Source of the DNA: an uncultured archaeon | GTDB taxonomy: Archaea > Nanobdellota > Nanobdellia > Pacearchaeales > GW2011-AR1 | Assembly (NCBI GenBank): GCA_902385635.1 | Contig: CABMGN010000006.1 | Coordinates: 1-35,922 of the forward strand | Direction of reading: 5' to 3' | DNA length: 35,922 nt | In this document: one piece after another, positions 26,930-35,614 of the stretch | Layout: each line of letters starts with the position of its first letter | Numbering within the stretch: position 1 is the stretch's first letter | The notes under the pieces: model-generated | What the model was told of the DNA's origin: nothing | Databases searched by the model: none | What the model saw: the letters and a program-made list of their open reading frames with translations, nothing else | Program-made: the position numbers and the translations under genes

Positions 26930-27043
26930 AAAATAAAAAAAGAAAGGGGGTTTTTAAAGTTTAACAAACAGACGCGTCAAAGGGGTTAAAGTTTTCATAA
27001 TCACTCAAATTTATAAATCTTAAAGCGGTTATATCTCTATAAA

Positions 27044-28600
27044 ATGGGGGGGGTAAAAAGATCATTATTACTAATAATAGTATTAGGGATAATCTTGATT
27101 AATTTTTGTTCTGCATCTCGTCTACCTATAAACGGGAGTGATAATTCTACGTGGGGAGTTGTTCTTAATGATTACTTAACCAGTTTAGCCGGTGCAAACG
27201 CAACAGAACTAAATACAACCATGGTGAATGGAACAAATATCTATGCTTATTCTATCAACACCACCCATATTGTTAATGGGTCTATAGACTCTGATAAAAT
27301 AAATTTTGTTTCTGTTGGTATTTCAAATTTCACTAATGATGCAAATTATTTAGATAAAGATGAAGGAGGAATAATTAGTGGGAGCCTAGTTGTTGATGGT
27401 AACTTAACCGTTACCGGAAGTTACATCAATGCAACTATAACCAATCAAAATTTAAACGGTTCACTTATTCCAGAGATAAACAATCTCTTTGATCTTGGGA
27501 GTTCCTTATTTAGGTGGAATACTATTTATTTGACAAGAATCTACACTTCTTCGATTCTTGCAGATGATTGGAGCAATGTTACTATAACTAAATCACAAGT
27601 TTCAAATGCAGATTGGTTAAATCAAAGTCAGGCTGACAGTTTATATTCAGGGCTTCAATGGGGATATAATATGACGGCCCCATTTAGTAACTGGTTATCA
27701 ACATTTAATTTTGATTATAATCAGACAACAGAAGCAAATGCTTATACGGATTCAATAGTTCTAGCAAATAATAATTCATGGTTATCTACATATAATGCTA
27801 CATATCACACCATCTCGCAAGACGTCTCAGTTAACCGAAGCGTGTGGGAATCAACCTATAACGCAACTTATGCAGCAAATACTGGAGAAAATGCATCTTG
27901 GAATCAGTCTCTAGCTAATAGTTTATACGCCCCAAACACCACTGCAGGGATTCAATCATTACTGACTAATGCAAACCTCACCCTCTCAAAAAAAATAACT
28001 TTTGCATTCGGAGAGGTAATAGACAATATTATCGCTACTTGGATTAGAATAAATGGGAATCTAAATGTTACAGGAAATACCACCCTCGAAGGAAATATAG
28101 ATATAACTGGAAATGTTCATATTAATGGAAATGTATCCTTTAAACGCCCCTATGGAATGTTTTCCTCAACACAAACACAAACAATAGCAGTTGCAAATAC
28201 AGCTTATCCCGTAACCTTTAACTGGACAGAAGATAGCTATGAACTTACAAAGTCATCGGATAATGCTAATTTCTCCTTCGGACAAACTGGAGATTATTTA
28301 ATAGAGCTATCTGCGATAGTTGATACCTCTTCTCCAAATAAACATGTTGAAATGTGGGTTCAAAAAAATGGGGTGAATGTTCCAAGAAGTAATACTCATG
28401 TAGAAATAACCTCTTCCACAACAGAAAGTTTGATCGTCGTACCATTTATACTAGATATGAATTTAACAGACCAGTTTAGAGTTATGTGGGCAAGCGACGA
28501 TACTGGCACCAGGCTTCTTAATACAGCCAATACTAGTTACTCTCCGGGAAGCCCTTCAATAATAATGACTGTAAGTAAAATCAGTGAGATTACCCCTTAA
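27044..28600 (+). CDS. surface adhesin with phage tail-fibre-like N-term and C1q/TNF-like C-term
   Basis: Signal peptide; INGSDNSTWGVVLNDYL and NNLFDLGSSLFRWNTIYL tail-fibre-like motifs; repeats WLSTYNATY/WESTYNATY; C-terminal beta-rich TQTIAVANTAYPVTFNW...LIELSAIVD. Confidence 0.7.
   Translation: MGGVKRSLLLIIVLGIILINFCSASRLPINGSDNSTWGVVLNDYLTSLAGANATELNTTMVNGTNIYAYSINTTHIVNGSIDSDKINFVSVGISNFTNDANYLDKDEGGIISGSLVVDGNLTVTGSYINATITNQNLNGSLIPEINNLFDLGSSLFRWNTIYLTRIYTSSILADDWSNVTITKSQVSNADWLNQSQADSLYSGLQWGYNMTAPFSNWLSTFNFDYNQTTEANAYTDSIVLANNNSWLSTYNATYHTISQDVSVNRSVWESTYNATYAANTGENASWNQSLANSLYAPNTTAGIQSLLTNANLTLSKKITFAFGEVIDNIIATWIRINGNLNVTGNTTLEGNIDITGNVHINGNVSFKRPYGMFSSTQTQTIAVANTAYPVTFNWTEDSYELTKSSDNANFSFGQTGDYLIELSAIVDTSSPNKHVEMWVQKNGVNVPRSNTHVEITSSTTESLIVVPFILDMNLTDQFRVMWASDDTGTRLLNTANTSYSPGSPSIIMTVSKISEITP
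27046..27053 (+). repeat. G8 homopolymer tract including the start-codon G
   Basis: Sequence aaaATGGGGGGGGtaaaaag. Confidence 0.95.
27690..27900 (+). repeat. degenerate coding repeats (NWLSTFNFDYN / SWLSTYNATYH / VWESTYNATYA)
   Basis: Imperfect repetition visible in the translated adhesin; boundaries approximate. Confidence 0.6.
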
Positions 28601-28616
28601 GAGAAATGGATATAAA

Positions 28617-29132
28617 ATGGGGATTAAGATAAAAAAACTTACTTTTTATATAAGCTTCTTATTATTTTTTCTCGTAACAATCTCTGCGTATAGTTATGGA
28701 CAAGGAACTTACGGAGCAGACTGCTATACATCCGGATGTTCTGCTAGCTCCCCAGTAAACCCCGAAAATACTCCAGGAGTTAGTCTCTCGTCACCAAGTT
28801 CCTCGGGAGGAGGGTGTTTAACAAACTGGACCTGCTCTTCTTGGACTTCTTGTATTAATGAATTTCAAACAAGAGAATGCATAAAAGAAAAACCCTCTTG
28901 TTATGCAGATATTAAAAAGAAACCATCTGAAATCCAAAATTGTTCTATTCCTGAATCTAACCAGAGTAATGAAACAGCCTCTGAAGGAAATAATCCCCCT
29001 AAAATCAATTTAAACAAAGATAACCAAAGCTTAATCACTGGAGTAATTATTTTTTTAGTTCTTATTCTATTTACAGTTCTTATTATCTATAAGATACATA
29101 GGAGAAGAAGATACTTACGTCACGGATACTAA
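28617..29132 (+). CDS. membrane-anchored thrombospondin type 1-like protein (171 aa)
   Basis: Signal peptide; NWTCSSWTSCINEFQTRECIKEKPSC; C-terminal TM. Start moved from 28584 to ATG28617, which gives a signal peptide and avoids overlap. Confidence 0.75.
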   Translation: MGIKIKKLTFYISFLLFFLVTISAYSYGQGTYGADCYTSGCSASSPVNPENTPGVSLSSPSSSGGGCLTNWTCSSWTSCINEFQTRECIKEKPSCYADIKKKPSEIQNCSIPESNQSNETASEGNNPPKINLNKDNQSLITGVIIFLVLILFTVLIIYKIHRRRRYLRHGY

Positions 29133-29145
29133 CCAAAGGCAATGG

Positions 29146-29153
29146 TTTATAAA
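29146..29153 (+). promoter_or_regulatory. TATA-like box TTTATAAA upstream of the DEAD-box helicase gene
   Basis: TTTATAAA within ggTTTATAAAcc, about 86 nt before ATG29239. Confidence 0.5.
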
Positions 29154-29182
29154 CCAAGAAAAAGATCTCATTATGTATTAAG

Positions 29183-29217
29183 TCTTGGGCCCTTGTGCTT
29201 TCAAGGCTTGCTCAAGA
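29183..29217 (+). promoter_or_regulatory. two-tier stem-loop in the leader of the DEAD-box helicase gene
   Basis: Outer TCTTG (183-187)/CAAGA (213-217) and inner CCTTG (191-195)/CAAGG (202-206) with 6-nt loop TGCTTT. Confidence 0.5.
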
Positions 29218-29238
29218 TGGAATTCTTGATGATATAAT

Positions 29239-30642
29239 ATGAAAAAATTCGAAGAACTTGGCTTAAGCCAGGAATTACTAACAATTATTCGAGAAGCTGG
29301 ATTTGAAACACCCTCGGAAATTCAAGAGAAGACAATTCCCCTAGCCATTGCTGGGAAAGATATTATAGGGGCGGCAGCAACAGGAAGCGGAAAGACCCTT
29401 GCGTTTGCTTCTTCAATGATTGAAAACCTAAGACCAGATAAGACAACTCAAGCATTAATTCTAACACCAACACGAGAGCTAGCAGAACAAGTAGCAAGTT
29501 CTATAAGTTATTTCTCACGGAATAGAAAATTAAAAGTTCTATCTGTCTACGGGGGAGTAAGTATTGAAACTCAAATAAGAAAAATTCCCGGAGCAGACAT
29601 TATTGTTGGAACCCCGGGAAGAATTCTAGACCACCTAGAAAGAAGAACACTTAGGTTGAACAAGATAAAATTCCTAGTTTTAGACGAAGTAGATAGGATG
29701 TTCGATATGGGATTCTTACGTGATGTTGAGAAAATACTCTCTCAGTGTTCAAAAGAAAGACAAACTATGTTATTCTCAGCTACTGTTTCAGCAGATATGG
29801 GACATCTAGCAAGACGACATACAAGAGACGCTGTCGAAGTTTCTGTAAAATCATACATAGATCATTCAAAACTAAAACAAGTCTATTATGATGTAGACAA
29901 CGATGAGAAATTTTCTCTTCTTGTTCACCTCCTTGAAAAGGAAAATGGAAACTTGGTAATGGTTTTCTGTGGAACTAGACATAAAGTAGACTTTGTTGCA
30001 AAGAATTTGGAGAAGCAAGGAATTAATGCTCAAGCAATCCATGGTGGTTTAACTCAGAACAAAAGAACGTCGGTTTTAGGTGACTTCCAAGGTCAAGGGG
30101 TTGGAGTTTTAGTTTGCACAGATGTTGCCGCACGTGGGCTTGACATAAAAGAAGTTTCTCATGTTTACAATTATGATTTACCCCCAACAAGCACAGAGTA
30201 TATTCATAGAATTGGTAGGACAGCAAGAGCGGGAAGAGAGGGGAAAGTAATCAACTTGCTAAGTAACAGAGACTATGATAATTTCAATAATATTCTAAGA
30301 GACGAACATCTACATATAGCACAAGAACCAAAGCCAGAATTCAAGAAGATCTATGTTGAAATGACAAGAAGTTTTGGAGATCGGGGCAGAGGCTTTGGTG
30401 GAGGAAGAGGGCAACCACGAAGATCTAGCGGGGGGAATAGACCACAAAGAAGATTTGGCGGAGGAGCGCGGGAGAGCGGGAGAAGATTTGACAATGACGA
30501 AAGCCCTCGAAACAGACACGACCACGGACCAAGGACCGGACCAAGAAAGGAAAGGACAAACAGATTTTCTAGTAGAACCAACAGTCAACAGGGTAGAAAA
30601 AGAAGCAATTTCAATAGTAGATCTAGGAGAGGAAATTGGTAA
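29239..30642 (+). CDS. DEAD-box RNA helicase with RG-rich C-terminal tail
   Basis: AAATGSGKTLAFA, PTRELAEQ, VLDEVDRMFDMGF, SAT, HRIGRTARAGREG; RGRGFGGGRGQPRR tail. Confidence 0.96.
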   Translation: MKKFEELGLSQELLTIIREAGFETPSEIQEKTIPLAIAGKDIIGAAATGSGKTLAFASSMIENLRPDKTTQALILTPTRELAEQVASSISYFSRNRKLKVLSVYGGVSIETQIRKIPGADIIVGTPGRILDHLERRTLRLNKIKFLVLDEVDRMFDMGFLRDVEKILSQCSKERQTMLFSATVSADMGHLARRHTRDAVEVSVKSYIDHSKLKQVYYDVDNDEKFSLLVHLLEKENGNLVMVFCGTRHKVDFVAKNLEKQGINAQAIHGGLTQNKRTSVLGDFQGQGVGVLVCTDVAARGLDIKEVSHVYNYDLPPTSTEYIHRIGRTARAGREGKVINLLSNRDYDNFNNILRDEHLHIAQEPKPEFKKIYVEMTRSFGDRGRGFGGGRGQPRRSSGGNRPQRRFGGGARESGRRFDNDESPRNRHDHGPRTGPRKERTNRFSSRTNSQQGRKRSNFNSRSRRGNW

Positions 30643-30756
30643 TTTCTCCCGCATAGTGATTCACAAGCTTTAAAAATCACACAAACACTAAGTCTACATT
30701 CGAATTATTCGGTTTCTAGAGTTTTGAAAAGAGTCAATTAAATGTAAATCCCAAAA

Positions 30757-33396
30757 ATGACAGAAATAACACTCGCCCAAGAAAGAAAGAAAATAGACAT
30801 TGAAGCAGTTCTACATCCTTTTGTTAAAGAGTGGTTTTTTTCAAAATTCCTAGATTTTTCTCTCCCACAAAAATACGGCGTTCTTGCGATTCACGAAAAA
30901 AAGAATATTCTTATCTCTGCTCCAACAGGCGGAACAAAAACACTCACAGCTTTTCTAGCAATTCTAAACCAATTAGTAACTCTAGCAGAAAAAAAACAGC
31001 TAGAAGATAAAGTCTACGCAATTTACTGCTCTCCCCTAAAAGCATTATCTAATGACATTCACAAAAATCTAATAGAACCCCTAGAACAAATAAAAAAAAT
31101 AGCAGAATCACACGAGATTAAACTTCAAGAAATTCGCGTCGGTTTGAGAACAGGAGATACAACCCAGTCTGAAAAAGCAAAAATGGCAAGAAAGGCCCCA
31201 CATATTTTAATCACAACCCCAGAATCCCTTGCAATTGTTTTAACCTCTAAAAAATTCGTTGAATCTTTTCAAGGAGTTGAGTACTGCATACTAGATGAAA
31301 TTCACTCTTTAGGTAATAAGAGAGGAGTTCACCTTAGTCTAAGTTTAGAAAGACTAAATGAAATAACAAAAAAGGTTCCAGCAAAGATCGGCCTAAGCGC
31401 AACAGTAGAACCACTAGAAGAAGTTGCAAAGTATCTAGTAGGAATTGATGATAAAAGAAAAGTAGAAATTGCAAAAATTCCTTTTACAAAAGAAATAGAC
31501 ATTCAAGTTCTAACACCAGTTGAAAATCTTCTAGAAGAACCAAACCCCTACATCCCAATGTATCATTTAATCAACGACTTAGTTAAGGAACATAAAACAA
31601 CACTAATATTCACAAATACAAGAAGTGCAACAGAAAGAGTTGTTAACTATCTAAAAGACAAATTCCCAACAGAGTACGGAGACCACAATATTGCTGCACA
31701 CCACTCCTCTCTAAGTAAAGACAGCCGTTTTGATGTTGAAGAGAGGCTAAGAAGAGGTGACCTGAAAGTTGTTGTCTGTTCAACATCTCTAGAGTTAGGT
31801 ATTGATATTGGTTACATAGATCTAGTTCTTCTTCTAGGTTCGCCAAAAGCCTCCTCAAGAGCACTACAGAGAATAGGGAGGGCCGGGCACAGACTTCACG
31901 AAGTTGCAAAAGGAAGATTTATTGTCTCGGATTTAGACGATCTAGTTGAATGCTCTGTAATTCAAAAAGAAATGATTGAAGGAAAAATCGATAAAATAAC
32001 CTTCCCAAAAAATTGTCTCGATGTTCTAAGTCAACAAATTTACGGAATGGCAATTCACAAAGTCTGGGATTCAGAAGAAATGCTAAAAACAATTAGAAAA
32101 TCTTATTGTTATCACGAATTAACAAAAGATGATTTCTTATCAATAATTAGTTACCTATCAGGAGAGTATGATTTAGAAAAAAGCCACGTCTACGGAAAAA
32201 TTTGGTACGACAAAGAAACAAAACAAATAGGAAAAAGAGGAAAAATGGCTAGAGTAATTTATATGACAAATGTGGGAACAATACCTGACGAATCATTCAT
32301 AACAGTAAAGATGCAAGGTGGAGAACAAATAGGATTCATGGATGAATCATTCTTAAGTAGAATGAAAAAAGGGGATGTTTTTGTTTTAGGTGGGAAAAAG
32401 TACATGTATCTCTACACAAAAGGTATGAATCTTTATGTAAAATCAGAAATCAAAAGGCCCCCAAGTATCCCTTCCTGGGTTTCAGAATCTCTACCTCTCG
32501 CATTCGAATCCGCAATGGAGATAAACAGACTCAGACAACTAATAAAAGAAAAGTTCTCTCAAAATAAATCAAAAAAAGAAATAATAGAACTAATAAAAGA
32601 ACATATGTATCTCAATGAGAAAATTGCCAAAGAAATATATCAATATTTTTACCAGCAGTATAAGTTTTCAGAATTTCCAGATGAGAAACTGATCACAGTA
32701 GAAAAATATTATGATACAAAAGAAAAGAAAAATTATCTTTTAGTAAATAGTATGTATGGCAGACGTGTTAATGACGCCCTGTCTAGAGCAATTGGATATT
32801 TAATGGGCTTAACAGGAGGAAGAGACATAGAAATGGGTATATCTGACAGAGGATTTTACTTTGCAGGGGAGATAATGCATCTTGATAAAGCACTAAAATA
32901 TCTAAATGAAAACAACTTAGAAGAAACCTTGAAAGAGGCAATTGAAAAAACAGACATCCTAACAAGGAGATTCAGACACTGCGCAACAAGAAGTTTGATG
33001 ATTTTAAGAAATTATAAAGGAACAAAGTCAGTAAAGAAACAACAGATGAAATCCCACTTCCTTATTGCTGCAGTAAAGAAGATATCTAAAGAATTCCCTA
33101 TACTAAAAGAAGCTAAAAGAGAGGTATTAGAAGATTTAATGGACTTAGGGAATGCTAAGAGGGTCCTTGGTCAAATTTCAGAAGGAAAGATTAAGATAAA
33201 AATATTTGAAGCAAACATCCCTTCTCCATTCGCACTTGGATTACTCATTCAAGGACATATGGACTTACTTAAGATGGAAGACAAACAAGCTTTCCTAAAA
33301 AGAATGCACGAGATCTATACAGAAGAGATTCAAAAGAAAGCATTCGGAATAAGCTACGAGAATAAAAGTGTAGAAGAGCTGTATAAAGATTTGTAA
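30757..33396 (+). CDS. Lhr-like SF2 helicase
   Basis: Motif I APTGGTKT, motif II LDEIHSL, STSLELGIDIG, QRIGRAGH. Confidence 0.9.
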   Translation: MTEITLAQERKKIDIEAVLHPFVKEWFFSKFLDFSLPQKYGVLAIHEKKNILISAPTGGTKTLTAFLAILNQLVTLAEKKQLEDKVYAIYCSPLKALSNDIHKNLIEPLEQIKKIAESHEIKLQEIRVGLRTGDTTQSEKAKMARKAPHILITTPESLAIVLTSKKFVESFQGVEYCILDEIHSLGNKRGVHLSLSLERLNEITKKVPAKIGLSATVEPLEEVAKYLVGIDDKRKVEIAKIPFTKEIDIQVLTPVENLLEEPNPYIPMYHLINDLVKEHKTTLIFTNTRSATERVVNYLKDKFPTEYGDHNIAAHHSSLSKDSRFDVEERLRRGDLKVVVCSTSLELGIDIGYIDLVLLLGSPKASSRALQRIGRAGHRLHEVAKGRFIVSDLDDLVECSVIQKEMIEGKIDKITFPKNCLDVLSQQIYGMAIHKVWDSEEMLKTIRKSYCYHELTKDDFLSIISYLSGEYDLEKSHVYGKIWYDKETKQIGKRGKMARVIYMTNVGTIPDESFITVKMQGGEQIGFMDESFLSRMKKGDVFVLGGKKYMYLYTKGMNLYVKSEIKRPPSIPSWVSESLPLAFESAMEINRLRQLIKEKFSQNKSKKEIIELIKEHMYLNEKIAKEIYQYFYQQYKFSEFPDEKLITVEKYYDTKEKKNYLLVNSMYGRRVNDALSRAIGYLMGLTGGRDIEMGISDRGFYFAGEIMHLDKALKYLNENNLEETLKEAIEKTDILTRRFRHCATRSLMILRNYKGTKSVKKQQMKSHFLIAAVKKISKEFPILKEAKREVLEDLMDLGNAKRVLGQISEGKIKIKIFEANIPSPFALGLLIQGHMDLLKMEDKQAFLKRMHEIYTEEIQKKAFGISYENKSVEELYKDL

Positions 33397-33397
33397 A

Positions 33398-34132
33398 ATG
33401 GAAAAGTTTCTCTTGTTAAACAAATCAGTCTTCTTCCCAGAAGAAGGAATTCTAGCAATAGGAGACTTACATCTAGGATATGAAAAGATGTTGAAAACAT
33501 CTGGTTTTGAATTTCCAATAAATCAGATAAAAGAAACGAAGCAAGAGCTAGAAAAGATATTCCTCGAAATAAAAAAGCAAAAATTCAAATTAAAAAAGAT
33601 AGTAATTCTGGGAGACCTAAAGCATCACTTTAATTTCGAGGTTGAAGAGAAATTTGAAATAAGGAAACTTTTATCCTTCTTAGAAGAGAGTGTTAGCCGA
33701 GAAAACATAATAATCCTAAAAGGAAATCACGAGAAGATTAACTTCAGAGAAGCAGAGTATAAAGACTATTTTGTAGAAAAAACCGTAGCGTTCACACACG
33801 GAGATAAGCTCTTCCCAAAAATTCTTGACAAAAAAATAAAAACAATTGTGATGGGGCACTTACATCCCGCAGTTCTTATTCACGATCCTAAAAGTCATAA
33901 GAAGGAAAAGTATAAATGTTTTCTTGTAGGAAAGTGGAAAGGTAAAACAGCGATAGTTCTCCCGAGTTTTCTTCAGATAATAGAAGGAACAGACATTCGT
34001 TCAGAATCAGCCAGGCACAAGGATAATAACTTTTTAATAATTCCTAGGAAGAACCTTCTTAAGTTTAAGGTTTTTATCCCAGATAAAACAGGAAAGGTTT
34101 TTGAGTTTCCGAAATTAGAAAGGATTAATTAG
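33398..34132 (+). CDS. calcineurin-like metallophosphoesterase (archaeal SbcD-related)
   Basis: LAIGDLHLGYE, ILGDLKHHF, LKGNHEK, VMGHLHPAV; ATG 2 nt after the upstream helicase stop. Confidence 0.92.
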   Translation: MEKFLLLNKSVFFPEEGILAIGDLHLGYEKMLKTSGFEFPINQIKETKQELEKIFLEIKKQKFKLKKIVILGDLKHHFNFEVEEKFEIRKLLSFLEESVSRENIIILKGNHEKINFREAEYKDYFVEKTVAFTHGDKLFPKILDKKIKTIVMGHLHPAVLIHDPKSHKKEKYKCFLVGKWKGKTAIVLPSFLQIIEGTDIRSESARHKDNNFLIIPRKNLLKFKVFIPDKTGKVFEFPKLERIN

Positions 34133-34532
34133 AATATTTAATAAAAGAATATTGTGTTAGAGTACTGTTGCTCGGGCAAGTAAGAACCAAATCACCCTTA
34201 CTAAGGTGTTCTAAGTCTTTTCCAGAAGGAAGTACTACCATACCTAAATTACCATGTAAGAAGTCAAAATCCCGTTGACCTGCCTGAGTTGATCCTCTCC
34301 AACCAATAGCTGTTAATTCATTTGGCCTATCAACAAAGATCCCTGGAGCAACAAATAATGTACCTTTTTCCTTTGTTCCAAGAACAGCACATCTAAGAAG
34401 GTAATAGGGAAAAACTAGTGCAAATCTATTCTCTAAAGCATTTCCCTTAAATTGAAGATACATCTTTTGGGGAGAACTATCTTCTGGTCCAGATTCAGCA
34501 CTTACCAATTCAAAAGCCATAAATCCAAACAT
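34125..34532 (-). CDS. hypothetical protein (135 aa)
   Basis: Complete ORF; convergent 8-bp overlap with the phosphoesterase. Confidence 0.55.
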   Translation of the reverse strand: MFGFMAFELVSAESGPEDSSPQKMYLQFKGNALENRFALVFPYYLLRCAVLGTKEKGTLFVAPGIFVDRPNELTAIGWRGSTQAGQRDFDFLHGNLGMVVLPSGKDLEHLSKGDLVLTCPSNSTLTQYSFIKYSN

Positions 34533-34544
34533 AAAAAACCCTTT

Positions 34545-35018
34545 TTATAGGTTACTACAAGCCCTTCTTGAATAAAAGATAAAGATTAAGCATAAAGCAA
34601 AGATAACTAAAAAAATCCCCGCAAAGGAGCTAAAAAAAATACCCCCCTTAGAGATAACATCCCCGGTAAGGTTAGTCCCGAAAGAAAAAACAATAATAGC
34701 AAGTAAAGAAAGAAACCCTAAAAGAACAAGAGCAAATGAGGGTTTAAGTGGTCTAGCGAGAGGGTCTCTTATAATCAAGTCTAATAACTGACTGTCTACT
34801 TCTCTTTTTTTAGGGCGTCCTGCACTTGAAAGATTCTGTTCAGAAATTAATCTTGCAGTTTCCCCGTCAAAAGTCGATTTATCTCTAGAATATTCTTCTG
34901 CAATTCTTCTCTTTAGATCATCTGTTTCAAATTTGTGTAATCTTCTAGCCGCAGCATTTTCAGCTTCGTAAAGAGGTATTTTTCCCTTAGAATCATAAGG
35001 CAGGTCTTTATCACCCAT
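34545..35018 (-). CDS. two-TM hypothetical membrane protein (157 aa)
   Basis: SFALVLLGFLSLLAIIVFSFG and GGIFFSSFAGIFLVIFALCLIFIFY hydrophobic helices. Confidence 0.65.
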   Translation of the reverse strand: MGDKDLPYDSKGKIPLYEAENAAARRLHKFETDDLKRRIAEEYSRDKSTFDGETARLISEQNLSSAGRPKKREVDSQLLDLIIRDPLARPLKPSFALVLLGFLSLLAIIVFSFGTNLTGDVISKGGIFFSSFAGIFLVIFALCLIFIFYSRRACSNL

Positions 35019-35025
35019 TTTAAGA

Positions 35026-35580
35026 TTAGAACTTAACCTTTACAACTTCTCTCTCAGCAGGTTCGATCTTAATATATTCCTTCTCTTTTCTTCCGTACAT
35101 TCCTGCAAAGAATTTTCCAGGGAAAGTTGTACAAAGATTATTGTAGCTCAAAATTGAGTCATTGTAGTTCTGTCTAGCATAAGCTACTCTATCCTCTGTT
35201 GAAGCTAACTCTTCCTGTAGCTTAGCAAAATTCTCATTTGCCTTTAGATTAGGATAATTTTCAGCAATAGCGAATAGCTTACCAAGAACAGACTCTAATT
35301 TATCATCTGCCCTAACTTTAGCAGGTAAGTCTTTAGCGCCCATAAGTGCTTTTCTAGCACTAGAAACCTCCTCCATGATACTTTTCTCGTGCTTCGCGTA
35401 ACCCTTAACAGTCTCGAGTAAATTAGGAATTAAATCAGATCTTCTTTTCAGTTGCACATCAATTTGACTCAGAGAATTATCAATTCTATTTGAAAGAACA
35501 GCAAATCTATTATAGTAAGAGAATAGTATAATTACAACTAAGACTACAATCGCAATAATCAGCCATATCCACCATAACAT
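35026..35580 (-). CDS. lemA: LemA family protein
   Basis: N-terminal TM then YNRFAVLSNRIDNSLSQIDVQLKRRSDLIPNLLETVKGY...YNDSILSYNNLCTTFPGKFFAGM. Confidence 0.95.
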   Translation of the reverse strand: MLWWIWLIIAIVVLVVIILFSYYNRFAVLSNRIDNSLSQIDVQLKRRSDLIPNLLETVKGYAKHEKSIMEEVSSARKALMGAKDLPAKVRADDKLESVLGKLFAIAENYPNLKANENFAKLQEELASTEDRVAYARQNYNDSILSYNNLCTTFPGKFFAGMYGRKEKEYIKIEPAEREVVKVKF

Positions 35581-35614
35581 CTTAGAAACCTAAACAAAAA
35601 AGAATTTATAAATC

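Noticed and set aside
30374-30673. 99-aa + frame ORF over the RG-rich tail (also 30310-30654 and 30351-30581 minus)
   Set aside because: Alternative-frame readings of low-complexity RG-coding DNA; no independent start context.
35040-35080. ggttcgatct-like T-arm sequence near 35058 as a second tRNA
   Set aside because: Lies within the lemA coding region and has no matching acceptor or anticodon stem.
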